The position numbers and the translations under genes are program-made. The notes beneath the pieces are model-generated. The model was not told the DNA's origin. It ran no database searches and saw only the letters and a program-made list of their open reading frames with translations. A stretch of 64,000 nucleotides of DNA, taken from contig CAYPEI010000007.1 of NCBI GenBank assembly GCA_964409775.1, positions 62,001 through 126,000 of the forward strand, in the 5' to 3' direction. Source of the DNA: JAHBXL01 sp964409775 (GTDB lineage: Bacteria; Planctomycetota; Phycisphaerae; Phycisphaerales; UBA1924). The stretch's first letter is position 1, and every line of letters begins with the position of its first letter. Shown here piece by piece: positions 26,854 to 37,300 of the stretch.

Positions 26854-26883
26854 TGGGATCAAGCGGCGCGGGCCGCGGCGGGG

Positions 26884-27733
26884 CTACTCGCGGCGATCGA
26901 CGGCCTTGCGCAGGAAAACGTCGACACTTGCCCAATACTGCGGGATCGCGGCGAGCGCGGAGTTGTGGGACCCGGAGAGATCGACCAGCGTGGAGCCGGG
27001 TGTGATTTCGTGCAGCCTGGCCCCGTGGGAGTACGGCACGATTTCGTCGTCGGTGGAATGCAGGATCAGCACCGGCACGCCGAGCGTCGGCAGGAGTTTG
27101 TCGGTGCGGAACGGGTGTCGCACGAGGAAACCGGGGACAAAGTACCTCGCGGCCATGGCGTTGATGCTCAGGAACGGTGACTCAAGCACGAGCGCGGCGG
27201 GGCGATTGCGGCCCGCGAGTTGGACCGCGACCGCGGAGCCGAGCGAACGGCCGTGGAACACCATGCGGGCGGAGTCGACATCTTCCCGCGCGAGCAGCCG
27301 GGCATGAAACGAGAGCATGTCCTCATCGATCGCGGCCTGCGAGGGCGCGCCGCCGGAGCGGCCGTACCCGCGATACTCGGGGATGAGCACGGCGTAGCCG
27401 CGGCGGCGGTACCAGTCGGCATAGTCCTGGATGTGGTCGATGAGTTCGCCGTTGCCGTGGAAGATGATCGCGCACGGAGCGGGGAGGGGAGCGCCGGGGG
27501 CGGGAGGCTTCAACTCTGGAGCCGTCGGCTGCGGTCGTCCACCATCGCTCGGCGGAGCGCGGGATGTTCGCCTCGGGGAGAGGCGGCCCGGCCAGATCGC
27601 GCGGGAAGATCATGGCGGACTGGCAGGCGGAGAGCACCAGACACCAACCCAGATAGGCGACCAGGGCGACGCGACCAAACGCCCACAGCGGGCGGGAAGG
27701 CGAACGGCAAGGGGGTTGCTCTGGATCAGCCAC
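26884..27733 (-). pseudogene. Frameshifted alpha/beta hydrolase lipoprotein
   Basis: Two frames together spell one familiar protein. The first, from GTG 27733, gives a signal with lipobox LSAC (VAYLGWCLVLSACQSAMIF) and FPRDLAGPP...WWTTAADGSRVEA. The second, ending at 26884, gives the hydrolase core: CAIIFHGNGELIDH (oxyanion), FHGRSLGSAVAVQLAG (nucleophile Ser), ILHSTDDEIVPYSHG (acid) and GSHNSALAAI (His). The switch must lie between about 27460 and 27535, in a G-run-rich stretch. A one-base indel would join them. It could be a real inactivation, a sequencing error or programmed shifting. Intact relatives are exported or membrane-anchored serine hydrolases of unknown substrate. Confidence 0.75.
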
Positions 27734-27776
27734 GAGTTTCGACCCGGCGCGAGGCCGTCGCGGGCTCCGTCAAGGC

Positions 27777-29867
27777 TCAGCCGACGGTCGCGGCCTTCCG
27801 ACCCAGGGCCAGGCTCCCGGCGCGACGGGTCTGCGGGACTTCGATCGCGCCCTGCTCGATGAGCCGGGCCTCTTCCTCGCTGAAGGCCTCGCCGAAGCGG
27901 AACAGGCGGAACGAGTTGCCGATGACCACGACATCGCCGACGACGTGGTAGAACGCGGCGGCGACCAGCGCACCCGAGCCGAACGCCAGCGTGAGTTGTC
28001 CGGTCGCGGCGAGCACGAGGCCGATGATCGCGACGAGGATCGACGCGGCGATGTTCTGCGCGATGATGGCGCGGGTGCGCCGTGCGAGTTCGACGAGGAA
28101 GGGGATGCGTGAAAGATCGTCGGTCATGAGCGCGACGCCGGCGGAGTTGGCCGCGATGTCCGACCCGCCCAGGCCCATGGCGACGCCGACATCCGCGGCC
28201 GCGAGCGAGGGACCGTCGTTGATGCCGTCGCCGATCATCATCACTCGCCGGCCATCCTTGACCAGGCCCTGGATGATGGCGTGCTTCTCTTCGGGGAGGC
28301 ACTCGGCTTCGATGTTGTCGACGCCGACCAGCCGGCCGACGCGCTCGGCGACGCTGACGCGGTCGCCGGTGAGGATGTCGACGCGGCGCACGCCCAGTTC
28401 GCGCAGCCGGGAAACCACGTTCCTGGTATTGGACCGGACCTTGTCTTCTAGCCCGACGACGCCGAGGTAGCGGGCATTGCGGACGACGTGCACGCCGGTC
28501 ATGCCCTCGATGCGGGACTCGACCCCGATCATCGCGGGCTTGATCTGCGGGAACAGTTCGAGAAGCCACGAAGGACGACCGACGCAGACTTCGCCGCCGG
28601 CGGTGCGGGCGCGGATGCCGCGGCCGTGGATCTCCTCGAACTCGCTCGATCCGTCCGGGGTGATGCGTGCCGCCTGCGCGGTCTGCAGGATGGAGCGGGC
28701 CAGGGGGTGGTTGGAGTGCTGCTCACCATCGGCCGCGGCCTGCAGCAGGTCGGCACCCTCGACTCCTTCGGCGGGGACGAGTTTGGAGACCGCGAAGCGG
28801 CCGGTGGTCATGGTGCCTGTCTTGTCGAGCACGACGGTGTCGATGGCGGCGGCCTCTTCGAGGTAGTTCGTACGCTTGATGAGGATGCCCAGCCGCGCGG
28901 CCGCGGCAAAGGCGGCAACCAGCGCGAGCGGGCTGGAGAGCAGGAGTGCCGACGGGCAGGCGACGACGAGCACCGTGATCGCGCGCTGCAGGTCCTTGGT
29001 CATGTACCAGACGATGAACGCCAGGCCGAGCGTGACCGGGACGAAGAAGGAGGCGACCTGCTCGATCATCAACTGCCGGGGCGTGCGGCTGGCCTCGGCC
29101 TCGCGGATGAGTTGGGTCACCTTGCCGATGGTCGAGTCTTCGCCGATCATCGTGGCGCGGAGTTCGATGACGCCGGAGATATTGGTGGTGCCGGCGTAGA
29201 CGGGCTCGCCGGGGGCGACCTCGTGGGGGATCGCTTCGCCGGTCAGCGAGGCCTGGTTGATGGCGGAGCGGCCGACCACGACCACACCGTCCACCGGGAG
29301 GTTCTCGCCCGGACGGACGCGGATGATGTCGCCGACCTTGACCGCGCTGAGCGAGATCTCGGACTCCTGCCCATCGCGGACAACGCGGGCGATGTCGGGC
29401 GTCAGGCCGACCAGATCCTCGATGGCCTTCTGCGCGCCCCAGGCACGCTGACGAACGAACTGGTCGGCGACCAGGAGGATGAGCGCAAGGAACCCGGCGG
29501 CGACATAGGCGCCGGTCGCGAGCGAGCCGAGGATGGCCAGGGCGCAGAGGGAGGAAGTGGACGCGCGGCCGCGGCGGAGTTCGCCGAACGCCGCGATGAA
29601 CAGGGGCATGCCGAGCATGATCGCGCCGACGATCGCGGGGAGTTGCGCAATCTGCGGCGAGATCGCCGTCGGGAAGAGCCACTCGGCCAACTTGGTGCAC
29701 AGGACGAGCACTCCACCCACGAGGTAGAGCAGCATGTACCGTTCGAGTTTCACATTGTGGTGCGAGCAGCAGGCCATGCCGGCGGCATCCTGGCCGTGAT
29801 CGTGGTGGTGGCTCTCATGATCGTGGTTGCAGGAGGGACCATGGGCGTGGTTGTGGGCGACGCTCAT
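27777..29867 (-). CDS. Heavy-metal translocating P1B-type ATPase
   Basis: The 696-residue protein starts at an ATG with GGAG upstream. The first 35 residues are a His-rich metal-binding tail (HNHAHGPSCNHDHESHHHDH) that ends in a CC pair. Then come the membrane segments, the actuator loop LTGEAIPHEVAPGEPV, the metal-pathway helix VACPSALLLSSPLAL, the phosphorylation site DKTGTMTTGR and the hinge GDGINDGPSLAAADVG. The CPS form, instead of the common CPC, leaves the metal open; the His-rich tail hints at zinc, cobalt or nickel. It probably exports a transition metal. Codons upstream of 29867 in the same frame are Arg/Gly/Pro-rich and not counted. Confidence 0.93.
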   Translation of the reverse strand: MSVAHNHAHGPSCNHDHESHHHDHGQDAAGMACCSHHNVKLERYMLLYLVGGVLVLCTKLAEWLFPTAISPQIAQLPAIVGAIMLGMPLFIAAFGELRRGRASTSSLCALAILGSLATGAYVAAGFLALILLVADQFVRQRAWGAQKAIEDLVGLTPDIARVVRDGQESEISLSAVKVGDIIRVRPGENLPVDGVVVVGRSAINQASLTGEAIPHEVAPGEPVYAGTTNISGVIELRATMIGEDSTIGKVTQLIREAEASRTPRQLMIEQVASFFVPVTLGLAFIVWYMTKDLQRAITVLVVACPSALLLSSPLALVAAFAAAARLGILIKRTNYLEEAAAIDTVVLDKTGTMTTGRFAVSKLVPAEGVEGADLLQAAADGEQHSNHPLARSILQTAQAARITPDGSSEFEEIHGRGIRARTAGGEVCVGRPSWLLELFPQIKPAMIGVESRIEGMTGVHVVRNARYLGVVGLEDKVRSNTRNVVSRLRELGVRRVDILTGDRVSVAERVGRLVGVDNIEAECLPEEKHAIIQGLVKDGRRVMMIGDGINDGPSLAAADVGVAMGLGGSDIAANSAGVALMTDDLSRIPFLVELARRTRAIIAQNIAASILVAIIGLVLAATGQLTLAFGSGALVAAAFYHVVGDVVVIGNSFRLFRFGEAFSEEEARLIEQGAIEVPQTRRAGSLALGRKAATVG

Positions 29868-30240
29868 CACGATCTCCGTGTTCGGCTGGCCTGGCCTTCG
29901 GGTCGGAACCGTCCCGAGGCATGAGTATTGGGACGCAGAGAGAGGCGGACATGGTAGCCGCGGGCGTTCCGGATTCGGGGTTTCTTCGGCCTCGAGGCCC
30001 GGGCGCGGCACCCGTCTTCCTTGTACGCCGCCTGAACGGGTGCGGTTCAGGGATGCGATGGGCCCACGTGGTTCGCGACCCCCCCCGCCGCCACCACCAC
30101 CCCGCAGGCACCCGAGAACACGGTGTCGCCGGTCAATCGCCGCCGCAACGCCCGCGGGCCGCCGCCGGGTGCGCGCTGGCGCAACGCAAAGCACTATCGC
30201 ATAGGCATTTAGGCTTCATTTCCGACGCTCAAATCGCGGT
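29868..30240. other. 373-bp intergenic region
   Basis: Leader region of the ATPase gene and 3' side of the protease gene. It contains a run of eight C (about 30079-30086) with adjacent CCACCACCAC repeats. I see no gene, RNA or clear terminator here. Confidence 0.4.
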
Positions 30241-32493
30241 TCAGGGACAGCCTGCGAACCAGGCAGCGAGGAACGCGAAGATGTCCGGAACGCCGATCAC
30301 GCCGTTCAGATCGATGTCGGCCGCGGCATCTCCAGCGAACCAGGCAGCCAGAAGCGTGAAGATGTCCGGCACACCCGGCGTGCCATCGCTGTTGAAGTCG
30401 GCAAGGCAGCAGGCCGGCGAACGGGAGGTGAGCACCAGGCCCCACCGGATGCGTGTACCGCGATCGGTCGCCCGTGAGTCGGTCACGGTCAGAGTCCACG
30501 AGCCCGACGGGTCGGCGCCAACAAACGAAGCGAGCGACGCCGGGGCGGGTGTGGACCCGTTCCAGGCTCCGGACGGCCGATAGGCGCCGGGCATGATGGG
30601 GGCTGTCGCGCCGACGGCCGCGGCGGCGGCCCAGAGGTCGCCGGGAGCGGCATCCGAGAACACGTACCGGCCCTGATAGTCCGACGAATCGCCGTCGCCG
30701 ACCCCGGCACGTCCCACTCGAACGGCCAGCGGCACGGTGGTTGGTCCGTGTGTGAGCGTCAGGCTCACATCGCCGGCGAAGAGGTGCGTCAGTTCCACCC
30801 AGACCACGGCACTGACCAGCGGACCGGGGTTTCCGGAGACGGCAAGCGATGAGGCGATGCCCGTAGAGTCGTTGTCCGGGATCAATGCCGGCGCGTTGCT
30901 GAGCACCGAGAGCCGGCGGGCGCACGGCCGCTCGCAGGCATCGAGCCCGCCGCTCGCATCGGCATCGAGCCCCGGCGACAGGGCGATGTCGATCTCGTCA
31001 GGCGTTCCGTTGTTGTCGCAGTCCGTTGCGCTCAGTGCGTGGAACGCGGCGCCGGCGAGGTTGGGGCGCGGACCGATGTTCTGGCTCGCAGGTGTTCCGC
31101 CGCTTTGCTGGGGCAGACCGGTGGCCCGCAGCGCTTCGCGGAGTTGGAGCGGAGTCATCGGCGAGCCGCGGACCGCGATGTGGAGCGATTGCAACTGGGC
31201 CGCAGCGCCGGCGACGAGGGCGGTGGCGCTGGAAGTGCCCGAGAACGAGGTCGTGTAATAGGCGTTGGGCCCCTCGGCGCTGTAGAGTTGGCCATACCCC
31301 AGCGACGCGACCAGCGCCGACCACGACTGGAGGTTCACGCGGGAGCCATAGTTGGAAGTGCCGGTCCGCACGCGATCGTCGGACAGCGCGGCGGGCGGCT
31401 GACCCGCGCCCACGACAATCGCGCCGGAATCGTTTGCCGGGAGAAACGGCCAGTGGCCGCCGTTGCCGGTGGAGTAGACCGGGTCATCGAGATTCTGGCT
31501 GCCGTTCGCCGCGGCCTCGATCACCACGACACCATTGCCCGTCGCGGTGAGGATCGCGTTGTACCAGGCGAGGATCCAGTCGCAGGGCACGAGCCCGACC
31601 TGCGACGAGCCTCCCGGCCAGTTCGGTCCCTGCACCTGCTGCTCGAGCATGAGGATGTCGCCGGACTGCAGCGTGCTCAGTGCGGTCGTGATCGCCGAGC
31701 CGACGTTCCAGACACTGTTCCGGTATGTGGGAACCACGTACCCGGCCGCGCCGTGGCACATCCCGGTCATTCCCGCACCGTCGTCCATGGCGGCGAGCAC
31801 GCCCAGCGCGGCGGTGCCGTGGTTGGTGTCGTTGAAAGGATCCGTCCCCGCGGGGCCGATCGGTGTGATCACCGGCAGATCGACGTGACTGAGATTCCAG
31901 GAATACTCGAGATCGCAGACACGCAGGCTCTGGCCGCGGCCGCCCGGCCAGGGCCAGAGCAGGGTTGCGCCATGGCCGGCAGCGGCCTCTCGCAGATAGC
32001 CCTGATTGGCGGTGAAGTCCGGCGCGATCGGCGGCACGACCGGGCGTGGGACGAGTCCCACGTACTGGACCGCATTGAGTTTCTCGAGCGCCGCGCGGAC
32101 CTGATCCAACGCGGCTCCATCGGCCAGCCGTAGAAAAAACTCCGTGTTCAAATCCGGCGTGGATCGACCGAGGTTCTTGCTCGCTATCGCGCGCAGTTCG
32201 GCGAGGCGGTCTTCGGAGACTTCGTGCACGCGTTCCCACCGGCCGCCGAGGGCGGCCAGGGTTGGTTGTACGGCGACGAGCGCTCCGGAGCCGCGGTCGG
32301 TCAGCGATTGACCGTCAGCGGCGAGACGGACCATGACATCGTCCTTGAACTTCACGTACAGCCGGTGCGGGTCAAAGCCGACAGGAGCCGCGGGCTGGGC
32401 GATGTTCGCCGGGTCATTGGCCGCCGCGGCGGCGGGCGGCGGCAGGACGGGCGCAAGAGTCTGAGTGGAGATGGCGAGTGCTGTGAAGAGCAT
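30241..32493 (-). CDS. Secreted subtilisin-like (S8) protease with GC-type dockerin tail
   Basis: From the ATG at 32493 the protein has 750 residues. A signal (LFTALAISTQTLA) is followed by an inhibitor-like propeptide region and the S8 domain: Asp in LRVCDLEYSWN (about 192), His in NDTNHGTAALGVLAA (about 221), oxyanion Asn in AAANGSQN (about 327) and Ser in FSGTSSATALVAGA (about 420). A P/proprotein-convertase beta domain follows (about 560-690), with DPSGSWTLTVTDS. Two dockerin-like repeats close it (ADFNSDGTPGVPDIFTLLAA and DLNGVIGVPDIFAFLAAWF), ending Gly-Cys-Pro. No Shine-Dalgarno is evident. It is divergent from the lipoamide dehydrogenase gene. Confidence 0.88.
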   Translation of the reverse strand: MLFTALAISTQTLAPVLPPPAAAAANDPANIAQPAAPVGFDPHRLYVKFKDDVMVRLAADGQSLTDRGSGALVAVQPTLAALGGRWERVHEVSEDRLAELRAIASKNLGRSTPDLNTEFFLRLADGAALDQVRAALEKLNAVQYVGLVPRPVVPPIAPDFTANQGYLREAAAGHGATLLWPWPGGRGQSLRVCDLEYSWNLSHVDLPVITPIGPAGTDPFNDTNHGTAALGVLAAMDDGAGMTGMCHGAAGYVVPTYRNSVWNVGSAITTALSTLQSGDILMLEQQVQGPNWPGGSSQVGLVPCDWILAWYNAILTATGNGVVVIEAAANGSQNLDDPVYSTGNGGHWPFLPANDSGAIVVGAGQPPAALSDDRVRTGTSNYGSRVNLQSWSALVASLGYGQLYSAEGPNAYYTTSFSGTSSATALVAGAAAQLQSLHIAVRGSPMTPLQLREALRATGLPQQSGGTPASQNIGPRPNLAGAAFHALSATDCDNNGTPDEIDIALSPGLDADASGGLDACERPCARRLSVLSNAPALIPDNDSTGIASSLAVSGNPGPLVSAVVWVELTHLFAGDVSLTLTHGPTTVPLAVRVGRAGVGDGDSSDYQGRYVFSDAAPGDLWAAAAAVGATAPIMPGAYRPSGAWNGSTPAPASLASFVGADPSGSWTLTVTDSRATDRGTRIRWGLVLTSRSPACCLADFNSDGTPGVPDIFTLLAAWFAGDAAADIDLNGVIGVPDIFAFLAAWFAGCP

Positions 32494-32529
32494 GACGGTG
32501 GAAGGTGCGGGACCCGGATGTCCAGACCC

Positions 32530-32535
32530 TATACT
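32530..32535 (+). promoter_or_regulatory. -10 box of lipoamide dehydrogenase gene
   Basis: TATACT between the divergent protease and dehydrogenase genes, about 75 nt before the dehydrogenase start. No consensus -35 could be placed. Confidence 0.3.
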
Positions 32536-32609
32536 GTGCCCCCCTGCCCCCGGGATGCAAAGAAGAATCACCCGGGAGCCCTTTCGGACCCCGTACAGGA
32601 GATCGTTCC

Positions 32610-34175
32610 GTGGCCGACACCGCTTCAGGCAACCACTTCGATGTCATCGTCATTGGCGGCGGCCCTGCGGGCTATGTCGGGGCGATCCGGGCGGCCCAAC
32701 TGGGGTACAAGGTGGCGTGCGTCGAGCGGGCCAAACTGGGCGGTGTGTGCCTGAACTGGGGCTGCATCCCCAGCAAGAGCCTGCTGGCCAACGCGGAGAT
32801 GGTCGAGAAACTCAAGAAGAAGGAAGACCAGGCCTTCTGGGGGCTGAAGATCAATGGGGAGATCGGGCTGGACTGGGATCGCATCATCGGTCGCTCGCGC
32901 GATGTCGCGGGCAAACTGAACAAGGGCATCGAGTTCCTGTTCAAGAAGAACAAGATCGCGCACTTCATCGGCAATGCCAAGATCACCAAGGCCGAGCAGG
33001 CGGGCGGCAAAGCGAAGGTCACCGTCGAGGTGCAGGAGTGCGAGGTCCGGGAGGAACTGACCAGCGCGCCCGCCAAGCCGGGAAAGACGACGCAGACTAT
33101 CACGGCGGACTACTGCATCGTGGCGACGGGCTCTGTCGCCCGCGACCTGCCCTTCGCCAAGTTTGACGGGGACAAGATCTGGGGCGCCCGCGAGGCGATG
33201 TTCAACAAGCAGCAGCCGAAGAAACTCATCGTCGTCGGCGCGGGCGCGATCGGCATGGAGTTCGCCTACTTCTACCACTCGATGGGGACCGAGGTCACGG
33301 TGGTCGAGATGCTGGACCGGCTGCTGCCCGTCGAAGACGTGGACGTCTCCAAGGCGCTGGAGAAGATCTACTCCAAGCACGGCATGAAGTTCATGCTGAG
33401 CACGACCACGACCGCCTTCGAGAAGACCGCGAGCGGCGTGAAGGTGACCGTCGCGCCCTTTGTCAACGGCAAGGCCGACGACAGCAAGAAGCAGACGCTC
33501 GAGGCCGACCGCGTTCTTCTCGCCATCGGCGTCGTCGGTCGCACCGACGGCCTGTGCGACGAAAAACTCGGACTCAAGACCGACCGCGGCCACATTGTCA
33601 CCGACTACAAGCCGGGCGTCACCAAGGACGAGCCGATCGACTACAAGACCAGTCTCCCGGGCGTGTATGCCGTCGGCGATGTGATCGGCCCGCCTTGGCT
33701 TGCGCACGTCGCCATGGAAGAGGCCGTGACCTGCGTCGAGCGGATCGCCTGGAAGGCCAAGAAGGTCAACCACGAGCCGATCCCGATGAACTACACCGTC
33801 ATCCCGGGGTGCACCTACTGCATCCCGCAGGTGGCCAGCGTGGGCTTCACGGAGCAGAAACTCGTCGCCGACGGCCTCGTGAAGGGCAAGGACTTCGAGT
33901 CCGGCAAGTACGCCTTCACCTCCCACGGCAAGGCGATCGCCGCGGCGCATACCGACGGCTTTGTGAAGATCATCCGCGGCCTGCCGCGGGGCGAGATCCT
34001 CGGAGCGCACATCATCGGGGATCAGGCCACCGAACTCATCGCCGAGATGACCCTCGCCCGCCGCCTTGAGGCGACGACCGAGGAGATCATCTGCACGGTG
34101 CACGCGCACCCGACGATGCACGAGGCCCTGCACGAGGGCGCGCTCGCCGCCGAGGGCCGGATGATCCACGCCTGA
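32610..34175 (+). CDS. lpdA: Dihydrolipoyl dehydrogenase
   Basis: The 521-residue flavoprotein starts at a GTG with AGGAG upstream. It has the FAD motif VIVIGGGPAGYVGAIRAA, the redox disulfide GGVCLNWGCIPSK (about 46-51), NAD motif VVGAGAIGMEFAYFYHSMG, the FAD-binding PGVYAVGDVIGPP, and the dimer-interface His-Glu in HAHPTMHEALHEG (about 497-505). It reoxidises lipoamide in 2-oxoacid dehydrogenase or glycine cleavage complexes. It is about 45 residues longer than usual, with hydrophilic insertions around residues 140-155 and 280-295. The partner subunits are not in the window. Confidence 0.95.
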   Translation: MADTASGNHFDVIVIGGGPAGYVGAIRAAQLGYKVACVERAKLGGVCLNWGCIPSKSLLANAEMVEKLKKKEDQAFWGLKINGEIGLDWDRIIGRSRDVAGKLNKGIEFLFKKNKIAHFIGNAKITKAEQAGGKAKVTVEVQECEVREELTSAPAKPGKTTQTITADYCIVATGSVARDLPFAKFDGDKIWGAREAMFNKQQPKKLIVVGAGAIGMEFAYFYHSMGTEVTVVEMLDRLLPVEDVDVSKALEKIYSKHGMKFMLSTTTTAFEKTASGVKVTVAPFVNGKADDSKKQTLEADRVLLAIGVVGRTDGLCDEKLGLKTDRGHIVTDYKPGVTKDEPIDYKTSLPGVYAVGDVIGPPWLAHVAMEEAVTCVERIAWKAKKVNHEPIPMNYTVIPGCTYCIPQVASVGFTEQKLVADGLVKGKDFESGKYAFTSHGKAIAAAHTDGFVKIIRGLPRGEILGAHIIGDQATELIAEMTLARRLEATTEEIICTVHAHPTMHEALHEGALAAEGRMIHA

Positions 34176-34318
34176 CCGACTCTCCGGCCGCGCAAAAACA
34201 GCATAATCCTGCCGCTTCGGCACGATATTCGATCGTGACGCGCGTTCGGTTCGCAAGCGATTGTCTCCGGGGACCGGGGCAACCGGCTCGCGGGCGCGTC
34301 CCCGAGTGAGGCGCCGGC

Positions 34319-37300
34319 ATGACGATTTGCGTTCGCAGGATTCTGGCCGCCGCGATCCTCGTGGCTGCCTCGTCATCGGGTACGGCGGGCCAGGCGGTGA
34401 AGATCTCCCAGGTCTTCGGCGGCGGCGGCAACCCGGGCGCCCCCTATACCCGCGATTATGTCGAACTGTTCAACGCGGGCCCGACCGAGGTCAGCCTCGC
34501 GGGCTGGTCGCTTCAATATGCGACCGCGGCGGGGACAACATGGCAGAGCACGGCCCTTCCCAATCGCTCGATCGGACCGGGCGTCTACTTTCTCGTGCAG
34601 ATGTCGGCGGCGGGAACGGCGGGCGAAGCGCTCCCCTCCCCGGATCACACCGCCACTCCGTCCATCAACATGAGCGCGACGTCGGGCAAGGTCGCCCTGG
34701 TGCGAGGGACCACCGCGCTCAGCGGTTTGTGCCCTTCGAGCGCCCCGAGTCTGCAAATCATCGACCTCGTCGGTTTCGGAGCGACCGCGAGTTGCTTCGA
34801 GGGCTCGGGCCCGGCTCCGGCTCCGTCCAACACCGTCGTCATCCTGCGAGCCGGAGATGGATGCGTCGACACGGGACAGAACGCTACGGACTTCATGACC
34901 GGGGCGGCCAATCCGCGCAACTCCGCTGTGTCGCGCCCCGTGTGCCCCGGCGCCGATCTTGCCCTGGTCATCGAACCCGATGAGCCATCGCTCATCCTGG
35001 AGAACGCAGGCGGAGTTCACATCCGTGTGCGGAACCTGGGGCCTGACGCCGCGGCGGAGGTGACGGTCGTCGTAACCCTCCCTGCGAACGCGGCGCTGGC
35101 GGGGAGCACGCCCGATGCAACCCCCGTGAACAACATCCTGTCGGTGCCGCTCGGTACTCTCGAGGTGGAAGAGTCGGCAGAGATCTTCTTGCGCCTGATT
35201 CCCTTTTCCGGCACGCAAACGGTGCTCTCGGCATCGGTGAGTTCTCTTTCGCCGGACCCCAAGCCCGGCAACGACGCCGCGACAAGCACCTTGCCGATCT
35301 TCAGTTTCGCGCGGGCACGGCTGTTCACCGGCGTCAAGGACCCCGGCGGCATGCTGCGTGCGGTGGATGTCGACTCGGGCGCATCGAAGCCGGTCATCAC
35401 GGCGTCGGTCTCGGGGCTCGCGGCGGACAACGAGAACCGGCGTTTCTTCGTTTCCGACGGCGAGTACCTGTCGATCGTTCCGTGGGACACGCTCACGCCG
35501 GTGGTGGTGGGCCGGATCACCGGCGCGAACGGGCCGATGGACGGCCTGGCGTGGCACCCGTCACGGCGCCGGCTGATCGGAACGACGACGGCGACGATGT
35601 ACGAGATTGACCTCCAGTCCGCCGCGGCGAAGGTGCTGCGGACATTCCCGGCTGGGGACTTCGGCGGGATCGACTACGACCCCTCCACCAACCGGGTCAT
35701 CGCGGCGAACAATTCCTCCTCGACAACGGGCGGACTGTCGGGACGCGGGTTCTATCGCATCAACCCTTACGGCACCGAGTTGCTGTTCCTGTTCGCGTAC
35801 CCCGAACGCGTCGCCGGGACACCGGAGACGGACATCGATGGCTGCGCGATCGGCGGCGGCCGGATCTACGGCGGGACCGACCAGGCCGAGTGGATCTATC
35901 GCTATCAGCAGAGCACCTCGTCGTTCCTCTCGCCGATGCCGCAACCTCTCACGATCGATCACGGCGAGGCCGGCTCGACGTTTGCGCCGGAGTTCTACTC
36001 CCAGTCGCCCGGCGCCAACCTCGGCGTGTCGATCATCGGACCGCGCGACTGCGAGGCCATCGACGGCGTTCCGCTCATGTTCTCGGTGATCCTGCGCAAC
36101 TTCGGGCCGGCGTACGCGGCATCGCCCACGCTCACCGTCACGCTGCCCGCGACGGCCGCGTTCATCGCCTCGACACCGTCGCTGACGCCCGCGGGAGGGG
36201 TCATCACGTATTCCCTTCCCGGACTGGCTGTCGGCGAGTCCGTCGAACTTGGCATCACCATGCAGCCGTCGGGCGCATCGCCGTACACCGTGTCGGCAAC
36301 AGGCACGTCGGCGACAGCCGACGCTCTGCCGCTGAACAACACCGCCTCTCGGGACTTTGTGACGCAGGCATCGCTCCCGCCGGCCCCGGCCGCGACTGCG
36401 GTGCTCTCGACACTACCGGGGTCCAACGGCGTTCCGGGGCGAGAAGGCACTCGCTTCTCCAATGCCGACTTCGGGCGCATCTTTCGAAGTCCCAGCGGCA
36501 GATGGTGGATGATGGCCGCGAGCACGGATGCTCCGGCCGCGACGGATCGGGTCCTGATCCGCGGCGGGGTTGGCGGGATCGGCGTGGTCGCCCAGGAAGG
36601 CGTAACGATGGTGCCGGACCTGGGCGTGCCGGTAGGCGAGTTCGGAATCGCCTACGCGGTGCTCGACAACGGCGACTTTGCGTTCACGACCGACACGAGT
36701 CCCGATGCTTCGCTGGGCATGGTCGCCATCAAATCCATGGGCGGCGGGCTGTCGGTCATCGCCGAGCAGGGTTCGGGCAACATTCCGACCGGTCTAACGT
36801 ACGGCGGTTCGATGGGGTCGATCACGCTGCAGAACGACGGCAGCGGTTCCTTCACTGCGCAGGTCGGGAGCGGCGCCGGCGCCTCGCAGGTGTTCCTGAC
36901 CCGCGACGGCGCGACCATGCTCTTGCGGACGGCCGCGACCGTGCCATCGGGTCAACTCGCCGCGCCGATGGCGCTCGAAGCATTCGGCGTCGGCGCGACG
37001 GAGGGACAGATCACGTGGATGAACGGCGCCGGTGACCGCTGGTGCACGCGCGGCGACCTCGCCGGGCCGACCGCGACCGACATCTGTCTCATCGTGGACG
37101 GCACGGTGCGAATCCAGGAGGGGTTCCGCATCCCGGGCTCGACGCTCACCGGCAATGTGAGTGCGATCCACGCGACAGATCTCGATTCAACCAGCGGCAC
37201 GGTGTATTGCCGCGGCTCCAACGCCGACGGGAAAGACTGGGCTTGGCGGGACGGGCAGGTCATCGCTTCGACGGGAGCACCGATCGCGCAGGGCTCCACG

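Noticed and set aside
29868..30194. N-terminal extension of the P-type ATPase
   Set aside because: Poly-Gly/Arg/Pro translation of a C-run, with a good GGAG-ATG start at 29867.
34176..34318. Terminator after the lipoamide dehydrogenase gene
   Set aside because: A short CAAAAAC run is present but no stable stem precedes it.
32625..34376. 583-residue open frame on the minus strand
   Set aside because: Exact antisense of the lipoamide dehydrogenase gene, with no recognisable motif.
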